64,000 nt of DNA, from the NCBI GenBank assembly GCA_022829145.1, contig CM040746.1, positions 11,530,184 through 11,594,183 of the forward strand, read 5' to 3'. The position numbers and the translations under genes were made by a program. The first letter of the stretch is position 1, and each line of letters starts with the position of its first letter. Under the pieces are notes generated by a model. The model was not told the DNA's origin. It ran no database searches and was given only the letters and a program-made list of their open reading frames with translations. This document shows, piece by piece, positions 12,787 through 25,000 of this stretch. The DNA is from Albula goreensis (lineage: Eukaryota; Chordata; Actinopteri; Albuliformes; Albulidae).

Positions 12787-15700
12787 ATGAATGCTTTTAT
12801 ACTTTGGCTGGTCTGTGGGTATGCAGTAATTCTCAGAGAGCAAGCTTCTACTTCTTTTATTACACCAGGTACGCACTTACAATGTTTTAAAAGCAATGTA
12901 TACAGATGTGTAGATCATATACTTAATTACAGTAATGTTTTAATGAACATATTCTAATTCTAATGGATGCAAAAATTGATAAGATGAATGAATTTATGCC
13001 TACCTATTTAACTACAAATTACAAAACTGTAAGACAAGAAATAAATTTGTACTAGAAATGCAAAAATATTTTCCATGCATTTTTCATTTATATTTTATTT
13101 TGCCATTGAAATGGTAAAAAAAATAAAAGCAGCTTATCCTTTTTAATCATTTAAATTGAAAACAGAGAGGCACCGCAGTCTGAAAACCAGCCAACATAAC
13201 CCATCAAGTACGTCGCAGTTGGCAAAAGTGAATGGTTTCATCTGCCTCTTAAGTGATTGAATTTTCTGCTTTCACTTTCATTTCCTTATGCTTATTTTTT
13301 GTTCAGATTGTAACTGATCCATTACAATTTCAATTTATTTTGATAATATTAGGTCTGTGGAAAGGACAGTCACTTTATTTTTAAACCCTTTAAATATTAA
13401 GGTCAAACATGGAATAACAAAATCATCAGTCAAAAACAAATGATGATAAATTAAATTAATTAAAATTAATATTAGGATTGTAACTTACAAAGTGACATAA
13501 ACCTGTGCTCCATCATGAACCATTAATGGTTTTAAATTATGGTTACAATATCAACAATTTGTATACGATACAGACCTCAATGCAAAAAATATTTTCAATA
13601 CCAATGTTTAATTATGTTTTTACAGATTTTACAAACACCTGTAGAGCCTCTGGTTTCAAATCATTCGTTGTTCTTCCTGCTCTGCCCCCACCCCCGCCCC
13701 CCTTTCCACCACGGACATTGGCAACTATTTATGAGGTAATATTTTCCTCCTTTAAATCTTACTCTGCAAAATGGCATGTAATTGTTTAGTGTAAATGTTT
13801 TAGTAATAAGTCTTTTAAATCACATAATTCCTTCATGCAGTTGAGTCTAAATGGCTTGGGCTCCTCAGGGGAAGGTTGGGGTTAAACCATTTAAAGCTGT
13901 CAGCTTCATCACTCAGTCACTCCAACCCAGACAGGCACCTCATTTGCATGAACTGGGTACACACCATGTACACATGCTAGCAACAGGATAGACGGCATTT
14001 GGAAAGATATGCTGGCTAATCATCATGTGAATCCTAGGAGTTAAGTTGAGTCACTGGAATTGGAAAAAGGGGAAACAGTGGTAGAATTTAGTTATATCAA
14101 TGCACTATTTGACTGCCAACTATGTAAATTGTTAAAGATTTTAATAACTTTTGAAACTTCTCTTCTGTATTTTGTCCCACAGACACCAGATGATATGCCC
14201 CCCTATCAAGATTTGCTGCCTGGCTGTCCAACCCCTGCCACTGTCGAGGTTTCAGTATATTATCCCTTGCATTTTAATAGTGCTATTGGATTAAAAATAC
14301 TTATTGAAGACACTCCTGGGTAAACAAGTCATTTAGAACACTATGTTGGTGTTGTTGCAGATTGATATTGAGAGGCTCATTGGACCAAAAGGTGAAAAGG
14401 TAAAATTATTTGTTGAAATTATTGCTCTTGTTCAGACTGTGTGACTGTTGCAATATAAAATGAAGAATAATGTACTTTTATTTGTGTTTTTCAATAGGGT
14501 CGAAGAGGAAAACAAGGAGAGACAGTAGGTACACATCTAGAGAGATGCATCTTGCTGAAAATCATCGAGTCACCTTATCGTGATCTTAATGTCTTGCAGG
14601 GTCAGCCAGGTCCAATGGGACCAGAGGGAATTCCTGGGCTCCATGGTGCCATGGGACCTCCAGGAGAGCAGGTAGTTGATGGAACCTCAAGGTCATCATG
14701 ACATCATATCAATCATAATTCACCATTATGCTACAGTTAGTTACCAAATCTTGCTTAATTGCTCACCTCTTATTTGATTGCTTAAATAATAACGTCATAC
14801 AAAATTAAGGCCTGGCTTCTTTACCTAAATCAATGACCTGAAAGAATCTTCTTTTTTCAGATCTGAGCAGGCTCTCAGACATGTATAAAGATATTCTGTA
14901 AGCTAAAAGTAAAATTAAAATGACATGATTTGTGTCATGCCAAGTTGTACTTGAGAATTTTCAGCCAAGCTCCCAGACTCCTGCTCAATTCCCTGTAGGC
15001 TACATGGGGCTTGCCTGACTCTTCATGCAGTTAATATTTTGACTTCCAGGGTGAAAAGGGGGAGCCAGGTTGGGTTGGGTTTTCCGGACCCATTGGGCCT
15101 CCAGGACTTAAAAAAGTAAGTCAAATGTGCAAAAGTCAAAGTTTCATATAATTATAAAAAAAGCATAATATGATGTAAAATCCCTTTCTTGGATTTATGC
15201 TGTTTAACAGGGTCGCCAAGGACGAAATGGTGCAAAAGTAAGTTTGACATTTATCCATTGAAGTCATTTTATAAAATGTATATTTTCAGGGGGTATTAGG
15301 ATAGTGGCAAAGGCACCGCAGAGTAAAGGCACATGGTCTTGGTGCAGCTGTGCATTCACTCTATTTGGCAAAGGCAAGAGGAGTCCATTCTGATTTGCAT
15401 AAATAGTGGACTTGAGTCAGTGAAACAGTTATGTTTTCTTCTGGCCAGCTGGATGATTTGTATCAGGGACATATGTGGGCTCCATTTTGCCTACAGCACA
15501 GTCAGTGTGTGATTTGCGTCACATTTGCCATGTGAAAAATAGTGAAGGCTCATCATCACAAGATGTAGATGAGTCATGTGTGGAGCCACCACTTACTGAG
15601 TCTGAAAAACTCACTGAATTCAGGTGTAATGTAACGTGATTTACAGGGAGAAATGGGAGAAAAAGGTGACCCTGGACCTCAAGGTGGCCAAGTAAGTATA

Positions 15701-18700
15701 TTAATTCTAACAACTCTTCTTTGTTTTTAAAAGTGCTTTATAAATAAATTTGCCTTGCCTTGCCTTATTGTATTTTAGGCTTTTGTATTATATATTGTTG
15801 ACTATAGGTAGCTGATTTTATTCCACAGAAGTGTTGAACAATCAGAAAACAAAATAATCTTGTGCTCTTGAAATATTCAAGTTTCCCATCTCAAAATATT
15901 AAAATTGAGTAGTTCAACATTATGATCACGCTAGCACCAGGAATATAATTGGGCCATTCTTTGCATTGGGTCTCACCTGGAATGTGTATATACAACACAG
16001 CTACTCAGCTTCACGGTCACTCTCACAGCTCATTCTTTGTGTTTCTAGGGCTCTGCTGGCTACACTGGCCCTGGTCAAAAGGTGAACTACCTGTACATTC
16101 ACACCTATTTACTTCATTGGTGGTTTTTGTGTTGTCTTCTTTCTTGAGTGTCGTTCATTGAATATTTTAGGGTGACACAGGACTGAAAGGATATTATGGT
16201 GTAGAAGGTCTACCAGGTCCAAGGGGAGCACCAGGAAAAAGAGGAAAATTGGTAAAAGATCTTCCCTCTCATTTCAGCTCCTTTGCCTGAACCCAATGTG
16301 CAGACCTCCACTGTCATAACTTTGGCAGCTAAATGGAGGATTGTAAGTAAAGTTATAAATGACCATATGTACCTCACAAAATGAATGTGACGGTGTACAA
16401 CCTGCAGAACAGAAAAAAATGAACTATAACTGTTAATGGTTGTTCCAAACTGTAGATGAAAACATAATAAAATCTGTTTTAAATGAATAATATATGATAT
16501 GTGATTAATCTAAAATACAGCAATAGCACTTACGCACTGTTATTATTGTACATTATGGATTGGTAATAACAGGGTCATATCTAAGTTATGTTAAAAAACA
16601 ACTCACTAAATTTTAGGTTATCTGTAGTTACTAGCAGTATTTCTAATGTAGAAATACATTACACTATAATGTACAGTATGTAGAAATACATTACATACAT
16701 CCTTTCCAAAATAAGCCCTTGATTTGTTACCTGGAAACAGAGATGGTTGTTTTTACATAATAACACGGAATCAGGGCTGGAAAAGTGCATTTACCAGAGA
16801 TCAAAAAGAGACATAAGACTATAGTCTTACTTCCAAAAACACTGAAAGATAGGATGACCACTGAATTTGTGATTTTTGTCCTAAAATGATTGAAAATCAT
16901 ATGCATTTAATAATAATGATACAAGTGGTAGCACTTTACATTATGGATTTGGTAATGATATGAAATAGCAATAGTATGAATTAGGGTTGGACCTCTTCTT
17001 TAACTGTATAATTGTTTATATCAGGACATTTTATTACTTTGGTCATTTATTTTGTCATCAATTCAAAATGCTCATGTGATATGTTCTTAGGTATTTTTTG
17101 TCTTGGTTTCTTTTACATTTCCATCAACAAAATTGAGGGAGAAAAAGGTAATCATGGACCACTTGGGCCCATAGGACATGTTGGACCAGTAGGCCAACAA
17201 GGCCCAACAGGAGCATCTGGACTACCAGGGGAAGGTTCTGTATCTCTGTCCATCACCAGATGCACATCTTAATGCACAAAGACATTTAGTGGATAAAAAA
17301 ACTGAAATACCAATGCAAGAACATGCACATTGATACTTAGATATTAGTGAAATAATTTGGAATAGCGCTCTCTGAGGAGAAGTCTTTGTACTCATATGTA
17401 GTTGATAAAAACAAGTTTTTTTTCTCTCAACACACATTACTTTTGCACAGAATTAGTTGTTCTTTGTTTAAATTCATCCGGATTTGAATTGACTCCATAG
17501 AAGAAGGCCTTCCCTGAAAATTTGGGTATAGCAAATAATTGCCGAAATTAGATTTTGACTGTTGGATTTTACAAGGTATTTAAAATGTTATATTCTAATC
17601 ATAATAATACTTGTTATACATTATGGCAGGTTAACTACATATCAATAACTTTATTGAGATGGTTAAATAACTGTATTAACTAACTGTTGGTCAAACTATG
17701 ATATTTACTTTCAGTGCACGTTTTACCTGGACCAAAAGGAGAGAAGGGTGTCATAGGGCCTTCAGCGGAATGTAATTGTAGCTGGGCAAATTCATTTGAA
17801 CCTGTTATAAACCCTGATTTCTCTGAGGTCCCGGCAGTAAGTATTACGCACAGATTACTTTTATGATTCTTGTGAAACATTCAGTTTCAGCACCAGGAAC
17901 AAATTTATTAATACATCGAGGTGAAAAGTAGTATCTAGATCAACCGATATATCATACACAGTAAATGCACATGTATTTCCTGTAGATGGACAGTTTGTCT
18001 TTAAGTCAAACTTAATAACACACATCACTAAACATGTTCCTACCATTGCTAATGCTTAAATATAGTGGATGCCATCGTTACTGCTTAAGTATGTTATTTG
18101 GGAAAACTCACAACTTGGCTGGCAAACACTAAACTTTTTTTTTTTTTTTGATTAACACCCGGTGGAGGAGATCCTAGATCAGGGGTGGATGACGTTGGAT
18201 CTTAGCATTTACAAATTTAGCCAGTTGTCACCTGAAATCCTAAGACTGCACCATGAGCTCATGCGCATTCTGCTTGCTGCTGCCTTACAAAGCTTTTGAT
18301 TAACCCATCACTGTTTGATTCAACCTATAGCTGATGTTTGGATTGGTTGAAAAATCTGAGATAAACATTTGATCACCATCCAGCTACACAGTCTAATTGT
18401 GGAATCAGAAATTAAATCCATTTTTATTATCATTATTAATTAATTTCATTAATTTGGTGTGTACCAGGTAGGCCCTTCAAAAACTTTCAAAGGTCTTGAT
18501 TTGGACTGCAGGCCATAGTTTTTGGGACCCCAGATTAAAATGATAAGTCAGCAAGCTAGATGGCAGAATAGCTGATTACATCACTTTGAAAATACCTACC
18601 TTATTAACCTTATCAAAAATAAAAAGGTTAAAAAGGTGGGCATTTCACTGAAATAAATTATTGATGATATGAGGTAGCAGCAAAAGCAACAATTAAACAC

Positions 18701-19179
18701 AAATTTGTTTGCCTTGCATTGTCCTACATATAGCATTTTTGTTAGTACATAGCTTTCTGTTTTTCTGATATAATATTGTACAATGACTTAACACAATGCT
18801 TTATTTTATTGAACTCAAAATTTAAATGCTACTAAAATGGTCTCCTCAAAGTACACTCCTGCTGTCATCCTGAGCTCTGTTTTTCTTGTGAGTAGATCTA
18901 TATTGTGGACAGTGAGGAGGAGATGGCTGAGTTGAAATCAGAGAACACCATGGTCTTAAGGAGGGACACTCGCTTCCTGTATATCTATGATGGTTCTGGA
19001 TGGACAGCAGTACAGGTAAACAGCTAAACTTCCTTCACATTTTGAAGCCATTCACAGTTACAACTGATTACATTTGCATCAGATACAACTGAGCACAGTC
19101 CCACACACTGGAACAGTTAATCTCCCTCTCACTGTCTTTTATTGCATTTTAGGTCTTTTCAGCTACTCAGAAGAACTGA
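12787..19179 (+). CDS. ColQ-like collagen (acetylcholinesterase collagen-tail paralogue), C-terminally truncated
   Basis: Sixteen exons join in frame to 351 residues: 12787-12868, 13166-13207, 13626-13735, 14183-14248, 14361-14399, 14498-14524, 14600-14671, 15050-15115, 15211-15237, 15647-15691, 16049-16081, 16171-16251, 17138-17234, 17715-17836, 18896-19015 and 19153-19179. Exon 1 encodes a signal peptide (MNAFILWLVCGYAV). Exon 3 has a PRAD-like tract, LPALPPPPPPFPP. A Cys (PGCPTP) precedes about 100 residues of Gly-X-Y. A Cys-X-Cys (ECNCS) follows, then a module (VDSEEEM...LRRDTRFLYIYDGSGWTAVQ) that resembles the segment of ColQ just before its Cys-rich domain. ColQ continues with a cysteine-rich MuSK-binding domain; this protein stops eight residues later. 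ColQ anchors acetylcholinesterase at synapses by its PRAD. Here the paired Cys beside the prolines is missing, so that role is uncertain. Homology is judged by eye; a ColQ-derived short collagen is the best reading. Confidence 0.75.
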
Positions 19180-19340
19180 AGATCATCTGCCCTTCTACCT
19201 CTGTGATAATGGTATTTGAAAGCTAATGCAAGCACACAAATGCACACACAGACATGTCTGTACTGTAATGCAAGCAGTACTTTGCTTACCCATAAACACA
19301 CACTGGAGCCATGCATGGCCTGAGCTCTCAATACTAAATA

Positions 19341-19669
19341 CAGGGGGTCCTCAGGTTACGACGGTCTCGAGTTACATCGTTTTGTGGTTACGACTCACTC
19401 GTAATTTAAAAACCTAGTTTTGACCTAAGCGGTTTGGTTCGTAAATAAGACCATGGAAATAAAGATAAGAAATTGTTGTCGTTTTTTTTTTTTATTAATG
19501 TTTCATTTACTTACTGTATTTTATATGTCCTTCATGAGTTGTGTGCACAGCGTGAGTGATTTAAGGTGTTAACTTAGGTATAATTTAGGTATAAATTCCG
19601 ACTTACGTCGAAAATCGACTTATGACAAGTCATAGGAACGGAACTCGTTCGTAAGTTGAGGACCCCCTG
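19341..19669. mobile_element. pogo/Tigger-like MITE, 329 bp
   Basis: The terminal inverted repeats begin CAGGGGGTCCTCA and run about 24 bases with few mismatches. The element is flanked on both sides by TA (19339-19340 and 19670-19671), the target duplication of Tc1/mariner-pogo elements. There is no open reading frame, so it is non-autonomous. It lies just downstream of the ColQ-like gene and may sit in its 3' UTR. Confidence 0.8.
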
Positions 19670-20168
19670 TATAAACATGTGGAAGTGGTCCTATCCTTGA
19701 CTTTGGCAAGGTTTTCATTCATTTGTTCACAGCTGCTTAGCTGTTTAGGCAAACTTGACTAGTGGCTTTTTATCTGAGCAATGTGGATAATGTAATTCTT
19801 AAAGCTATACATTTTACATAATTTTTAGATGTTTCCTTTCTCACCTCTCTCTTCAGTTAGCACTTATATAAACCAAAAGGGACAAAAATGTTCATTAATC
19901 ATAAAGTTTATGGCCTATTTCCAAAAGTACCATCTCTTGACATTTCTGGACATTGTACCTTTTTGTGTTGTTAAACTGACATAAGGCTTACTTAATTTGT
20001 TTCAGTTCAAGGCATCAGCATTAGAGTGTGCTTTCATATCTGGGCAAGGCTAGTCCCTATAAATAATATTGTGTTGCTCCAACATTGTACACGACTAAAA
20101 TAATATAATTAATGGCCCAAATGTGCTGTCAGTTCTACATAGTCAGATGGAATGTCTATTGAAATGGA

Positions 20169-20174
20169 AATAAA
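20169..20174 (+). terminator. candidate polyadenylation signal AATAAA, ColQ-like gene
   Basis: AATAAA about 1 kb after the ColQ-like stop codon. The assignment is by position only. Confidence 0.3.
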
Positions 20175-20480
20175 ACAAAGAAACTCTCCAAAACCTTCTG
20201 TGTTGTCATTTTTAAATCCAATTTAAACTGTGGTACCCAGGGAAGAGTCTAACAAGTTTTACTTCACTTGACGCAAATGCAGGTGGCTTTTAAAGGGAGT
20301 GGGACATAACACTCTGACTGACTGATTGATCCTTCATGCCTCCAACACCAACAGATAATTAATCAGATGTAAATGCACTTTAGCTGGTCTAAAACTCTGT
20401 TGCAACACCAGCCAAAAAAGATTTGGACCACGCACTAAGATTGTAAAATAGAGGTCACGAAGTGTATGCCTCAAACTTAT

Positions 20481-20700
20481 AAGGCAGCCTATAGCCTAGT
20501 GGCTAAGGTACATGACTGGGACCCCTGGATGGTTCAAGTCCTAGTCCAGCCACAGCAAGAACACCATTGCTGTTGGGCCCTTGAGCAAGGCCCTTAACCC
20601 CACATTGCTCCCAGGAGAGATTGGCCCTTGGTTAGTCTAATCAACTGTAAGTCGCTTTGGATAAAAGCATCAGCTAAATGACTGTGTAATGTAATGTAAT
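20481..20700 (+). mobile_element. tRNA-derived SINE, copy 1
   Basis: The head carries box A-like (TAGCCTAGTGG) and box B-like (GGTTCAAGTCC) RNA polymerase III promoter motifs. It is followed by a body containing GAGCAAGGCCCTTAACCCC and a tail reading AAGTCGCTTTGGATAAAAGC, ending in TAATG repeats. Two reverse-oriented copies lie at 51.7 and 52.2 kb, and a tail-only fragment lies at 23.0 kb. Confidence 0.8.
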
Positions 20701-22015
20701 TATGATTGTGCCAGCTCAACATTGACTGTGTATTTTTATATCTTTGCTCTCTCAAATGGCCTGTAGAGGTTGTAGCAATGAACATAACTTGTGACTATGA
20801 ATGGCCATTCTAAACTATGAAAAAAAGGAGAAAAGCATATAAATGAATGATTTAAAACGTCTTCTTCCAGCAGAAAAATACTAGTATTTAGTGTTGACAT
20901 TCTGAAACAGTTGTGCTTAGGGAAGCGCAACAAAATGCAAAACTTGAAGTATGGCACGGTGGTCTGATTTCACCCCCTTTCAGCAAAAACAAGAAGCTGC
21001 ATTTACAGTGGGGCAGTGAAAAGATTAGAAAATACTGGAGAGTGAAAAAGCAGAAAAAAGTTCAAATCTAGTTTCTATTTTAAGTTGTAACTTAAAGACT
21101 TGGTTCAGGATTCTTCTTTGTGTGTTTAGAAGCTATTGAAATTTGGACTATTGAAACAACGTGCAAGAATTTGTTGACGGTCCCTAAGCATACCCACCCA
21201 GTTCCATCTGCAGAAAAGTTCCGACTTCTCTGTTCTGTAGTCATTTAAAACCCAGGTGATAAAATGTTTAAATGAAGTGTTCAAAAATGATGAAACATTC
21301 CACTCCTTATACTTCATATATTCTGACATCTGTCGACCATATTACCGAGGAACTACTGAGATATAAAAAACGAATGTCCGTCGAATATTTATCTTAAAAC
21401 CGGTAGCCGTTTAAGTGCTCCTATTTATGCAGCAAGTACGTAAAACGTAGTGGGCAATGCATTTTATTGAACAGACAAAATTCACTTTGTTGAAACAAGT
21501 AATCTTTTGCGGACTCTCATTTTCAATTTTCACCGTATATTAACAAATATCTAACGAAGATCTGACATAAGCGTCCATGCACGTACTTCCAAAACTATCC
21601 AGCGTATTAACCTAGAACCATTATTCCTCTTTCACGCGAGATGTGGTATTTCCACAATTCCTCTATGATGAGAGCATGCCACTTAACCCCATAGTTTCTT
21701 GATTTAGCCAACAGCATGTCCTTTGTTGCGCAATTGGAGGCTAATTCACGAAAAAAAAATTCTACTTGTATATAAAAAAAAGTCACGGAAACTAGTGCGA
21801 GGATGGTTACAGATGTTCATGCACAAGTAAATAACTAGTTTCAAGACCTGCAAGGCAGATGCATACCGAAATGCTTCTGATTGGCGAATATCTACCCGTT
21901 TTTCTTAAGTCGTATTGCTCAGGAGATGGGCTGGACTGTGTAGCTCTGCGTCATCCTATAGTCAAACCTTGCCACGCACGCACTCATATCATGCTGGATT
22001 CTTCACCGTAAAACA

Positions 22016-25000
22016 ATGGGGCTTGCAGTTTTTTTGTTTTTATGTTTACACTTGTGCAGTTTTTCTGTAGACTTCGGCGTTGCCGCAGAGGTAAATGACG
22101 AAGTTAAAATAGAAGTTTTGTCCACGCCTGAGAACTGCACAAAGAAAAGCAAAAGGGGAGATTTAATGAATGCTCATTATGATGGATACTTAGCAAAAGA
22201 TGGTTCTAAATTCTATTGTAGGTAAGTGCGATTGACACGACCGTTCGAAGAATTCAGTTCAGTGCTGACAATAGTGATTTCGTTTCGGTATTAAGTTGGA
22301 CGTTAATACCTTAAACTTTGAAGTATTTACTTCTGTGCATGCTATCCATGAGTTTGCTCTCCATTGAAAAGTTAAGTGTTTTAAATGACCTACGTAGTCT
22401 GTGGTATAAAAATTTGCACGTTAAGTTGAAGTTTTAAGTTTATTTTCACACTCTTGCAGTCGTTCAGAAAAGGATGGGCATCCTAAGTGGTTTGTATTAG
22501 GTGTTGGACAAGTAATCAAAGGCCTCGACATCGGAATGACTGGCATGTGTCAAGGGGAGAAAAGAAAATTATTAATTCCTCCCTCACTAGGATTTGGAAA
22601 ACAGGGCAACGGTAGGTCACCAAAGACTTAATGAGGGGAAAAATTAATGTTATTTAATGCATGAAAATTATTTGTAAGCTTTGAAGTATATAGAGGCATG
22701 ATTGCCAATGAATAAATGGCACAATGCATGTGTTAACCCAGCAAGTTTTTTTTTTCTTACAGTTTCTGAAGAGGTGGTTCCAGTTCTAGAACTGTCCCAC
22801 AGCATGTAAGCATGTTGGGGGAATGTTGTGGTGGTGGCATCATGAATGACTCTAAGGACTGTCTTGTAGCATCTGCTGTGCTTCTCAAGTCATGTTATGT
22901 GATGTTATAACCATATAAATGCATGCAACACTGTTACTAAACTGTAGAGGGCAATCTTGTGCATGTGTCCCCTTCTTCCTCCATGCATTCTCACTTCAGA
23001 GCCAACTTATTCATTACATTACATTACAGGCATTTGGCAGATGCTCTTATCCAGAGCGACTTACAACACAAAGTGCATTTCTTTGAGGACAAGGTTATCA
23101 AAGTGCTAGGGAAGGGTACAAGTCTCAAGTGCCAGTAGGGTTCAAAGTGGGTGGGGTGTATAGCAAGCCTGTGCTTGCCTTTCACCTTAATAGATCTTTG
23201 GCAAAAGTAGTTTTCAAGTGGTGGTGGCTTGTCCAAAGAGACGTTATAGAAGGAACAAGATATAAATTCTATAAAATGTTGAGTTTATTATTTGGTGAAT
23301 TTGCACCTCCTTTTTTATGTGTTGCGAAAATGTTGTGGTTCAGACCAATAAACCCACTCGCTTCCCGAACATAAAATCTTCTAACCAATGGCATCAACCT
23401 AGTAAAGGCAGGACCACCATTGTGACGGTAGTGATTCAGGCATAAAATGTACAGTGAGAAGGTATGTATCATCCCATACTATGGAACTAGCAGATGTTAG
23501 AATGAATCCATGTTAGGAGAATAATTTTTTTTTCTTCATAATTTGATGGATGTGTGTGTCAACAGCCATGAACCACCCTTTGGCAATCTCACCAGTGTTC
23601 CTAGAATGGCAGTGGCTTCATTTTCCCCTTAATTTGCTGCGTCAAAAAGACATCACTGAGGTTACACTGAAAGGGGAGCAGTGATTGGCTGATAAAGAGG
23701 TTGCTTTAATTGTCTCTAATTTTAAAGAATACATATATTTGTTAGTTTGTGAAACTGCAGATTGATGTCCATTCTTCAATCAAAAATGAGATTGTAAAAT
23801 GGGAATTTTGTTGTGGTGGACTTTGTGGGTTCTGGGTGCTGAGGTGTGTAAAACTGGTTGGTAAGGCACAGAAATGTGGTTAGTTACTGCCCTGTCTACA
23901 CTGTAGTCTGTGTAGTAATAAGAAGACTAATTTAGAGAATTGTTTTGATCATAAATTGTGAATGCACTGCAATTCATGCCAGCAATGTAATTGATAACCC
24001 TAGAACTTGGTGTAATGATGTGTGTATCTCTGTACAAGCTCTGAGTACAATTTATGCCTTGTTTCTGTGTAGCTGTATTTCGGTTCATGAAATGCATTTT
24101 TCTGATCTTTCAAGAGATTTGACATTTGGAGAGTATAAAATGTATGCACGTTACAGTCATTAAATTGGTTGTTTAAAGTGTGGTATTCCTTAGATTTGTT
24201 ATGTAAAGGTGATAAATGAATCATTTGGACAACATTTAAATTTCCATTGAACAGTGTGAGCCCCTTGGTAATGTGAGCAGGTAATGATGTCTTACCCTAT
24301 GGGGCTGCTAGTCACTGGATGCCTAGAAAACAGCGAATGATCTCAAATAAAATCTTTTTGTACTTGCATATGAATAAACATAAAATTAACAAATGGGGAA
24401 CAAATATATACATTATTTTAAATTGGTTGTTTGAATGGAAAAATGGTAAGAAGCTATTTCAGTCATATGAATTTTAATTTACCAAAAGGAAATGGTAGAA
24501 GGTTGATGTCCAGGTGTGCATGGTACAATTATCAAATAACATTGTGTAATGGATAGTTGACTGTCATCAGGTTAATAGTGGAATCTGATTGGTAGCTGAG
24601 TGACCAAATGTGTCAAAATGGCCCTGCGATTAAGATCTCATTCCTTACCTGTGGTGTTCTATTTACAAATGGTGCTGTCAAGCTGATCTGCCTATGGGGA
24701 TAAAGCAAAATGTGAATACAGTTAAACATATAGTATTAAAATTGTATTAGAAGTCTGTGTAGGCTTCATATTAACTAAATTAAAAGGAACAAATGGCTCT
24801 TGTTACAGGTGGCTGTGGATGGAAACTGGCTTTCCATTCCAAAAGTCCATTTCTGGTTTTGCACTGGGTGGAGACACCTCAGTTGGTTAACAGGCTGAGC
24901 AGAGTAAATTTGTCCACCAAATAACCTGCCAGGGTATATAGGCATGCCTGTGTGCAGGGTGAGTTTCAGTTGGGAATTAGGAGTGGTAAGGTTAGGAGCT

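Larger units (their letters stand above)
19680..22015. other. intergenic region upstream of fkbp7
   Basis: Apart from the SINE at 20.48-20.70 kb I see no gene here. The last 150 bases before the fkbp7 start contain an inverted CCAAT box (ATTGG, about 21880) and should hold the promoter. No TATA box is evident at the expected distance. Confidence 0.4.

Noticed and set aside
13208..13227. Longer version of ColQ-like exon 2, ending at 13227
   Set aside because: That end breaks phase with the proline exon. The GTACGT donor at 13208 keeps it.
13539..13739. Second open frame across the proline-rich exon of the ColQ-like gene
   Set aside because: It reads PHPRPPFHHG and does not keep phase with flanking exons; the frame giving PPPPPPFPP does.
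22750..22806. Possible extra fkbp7 exon after a pyrimidine-rich acceptor
   Set aside because: It reads a few plausible residues, but phase and the conserved FKBP domain order are satisfied by joining 22611 to 27025.
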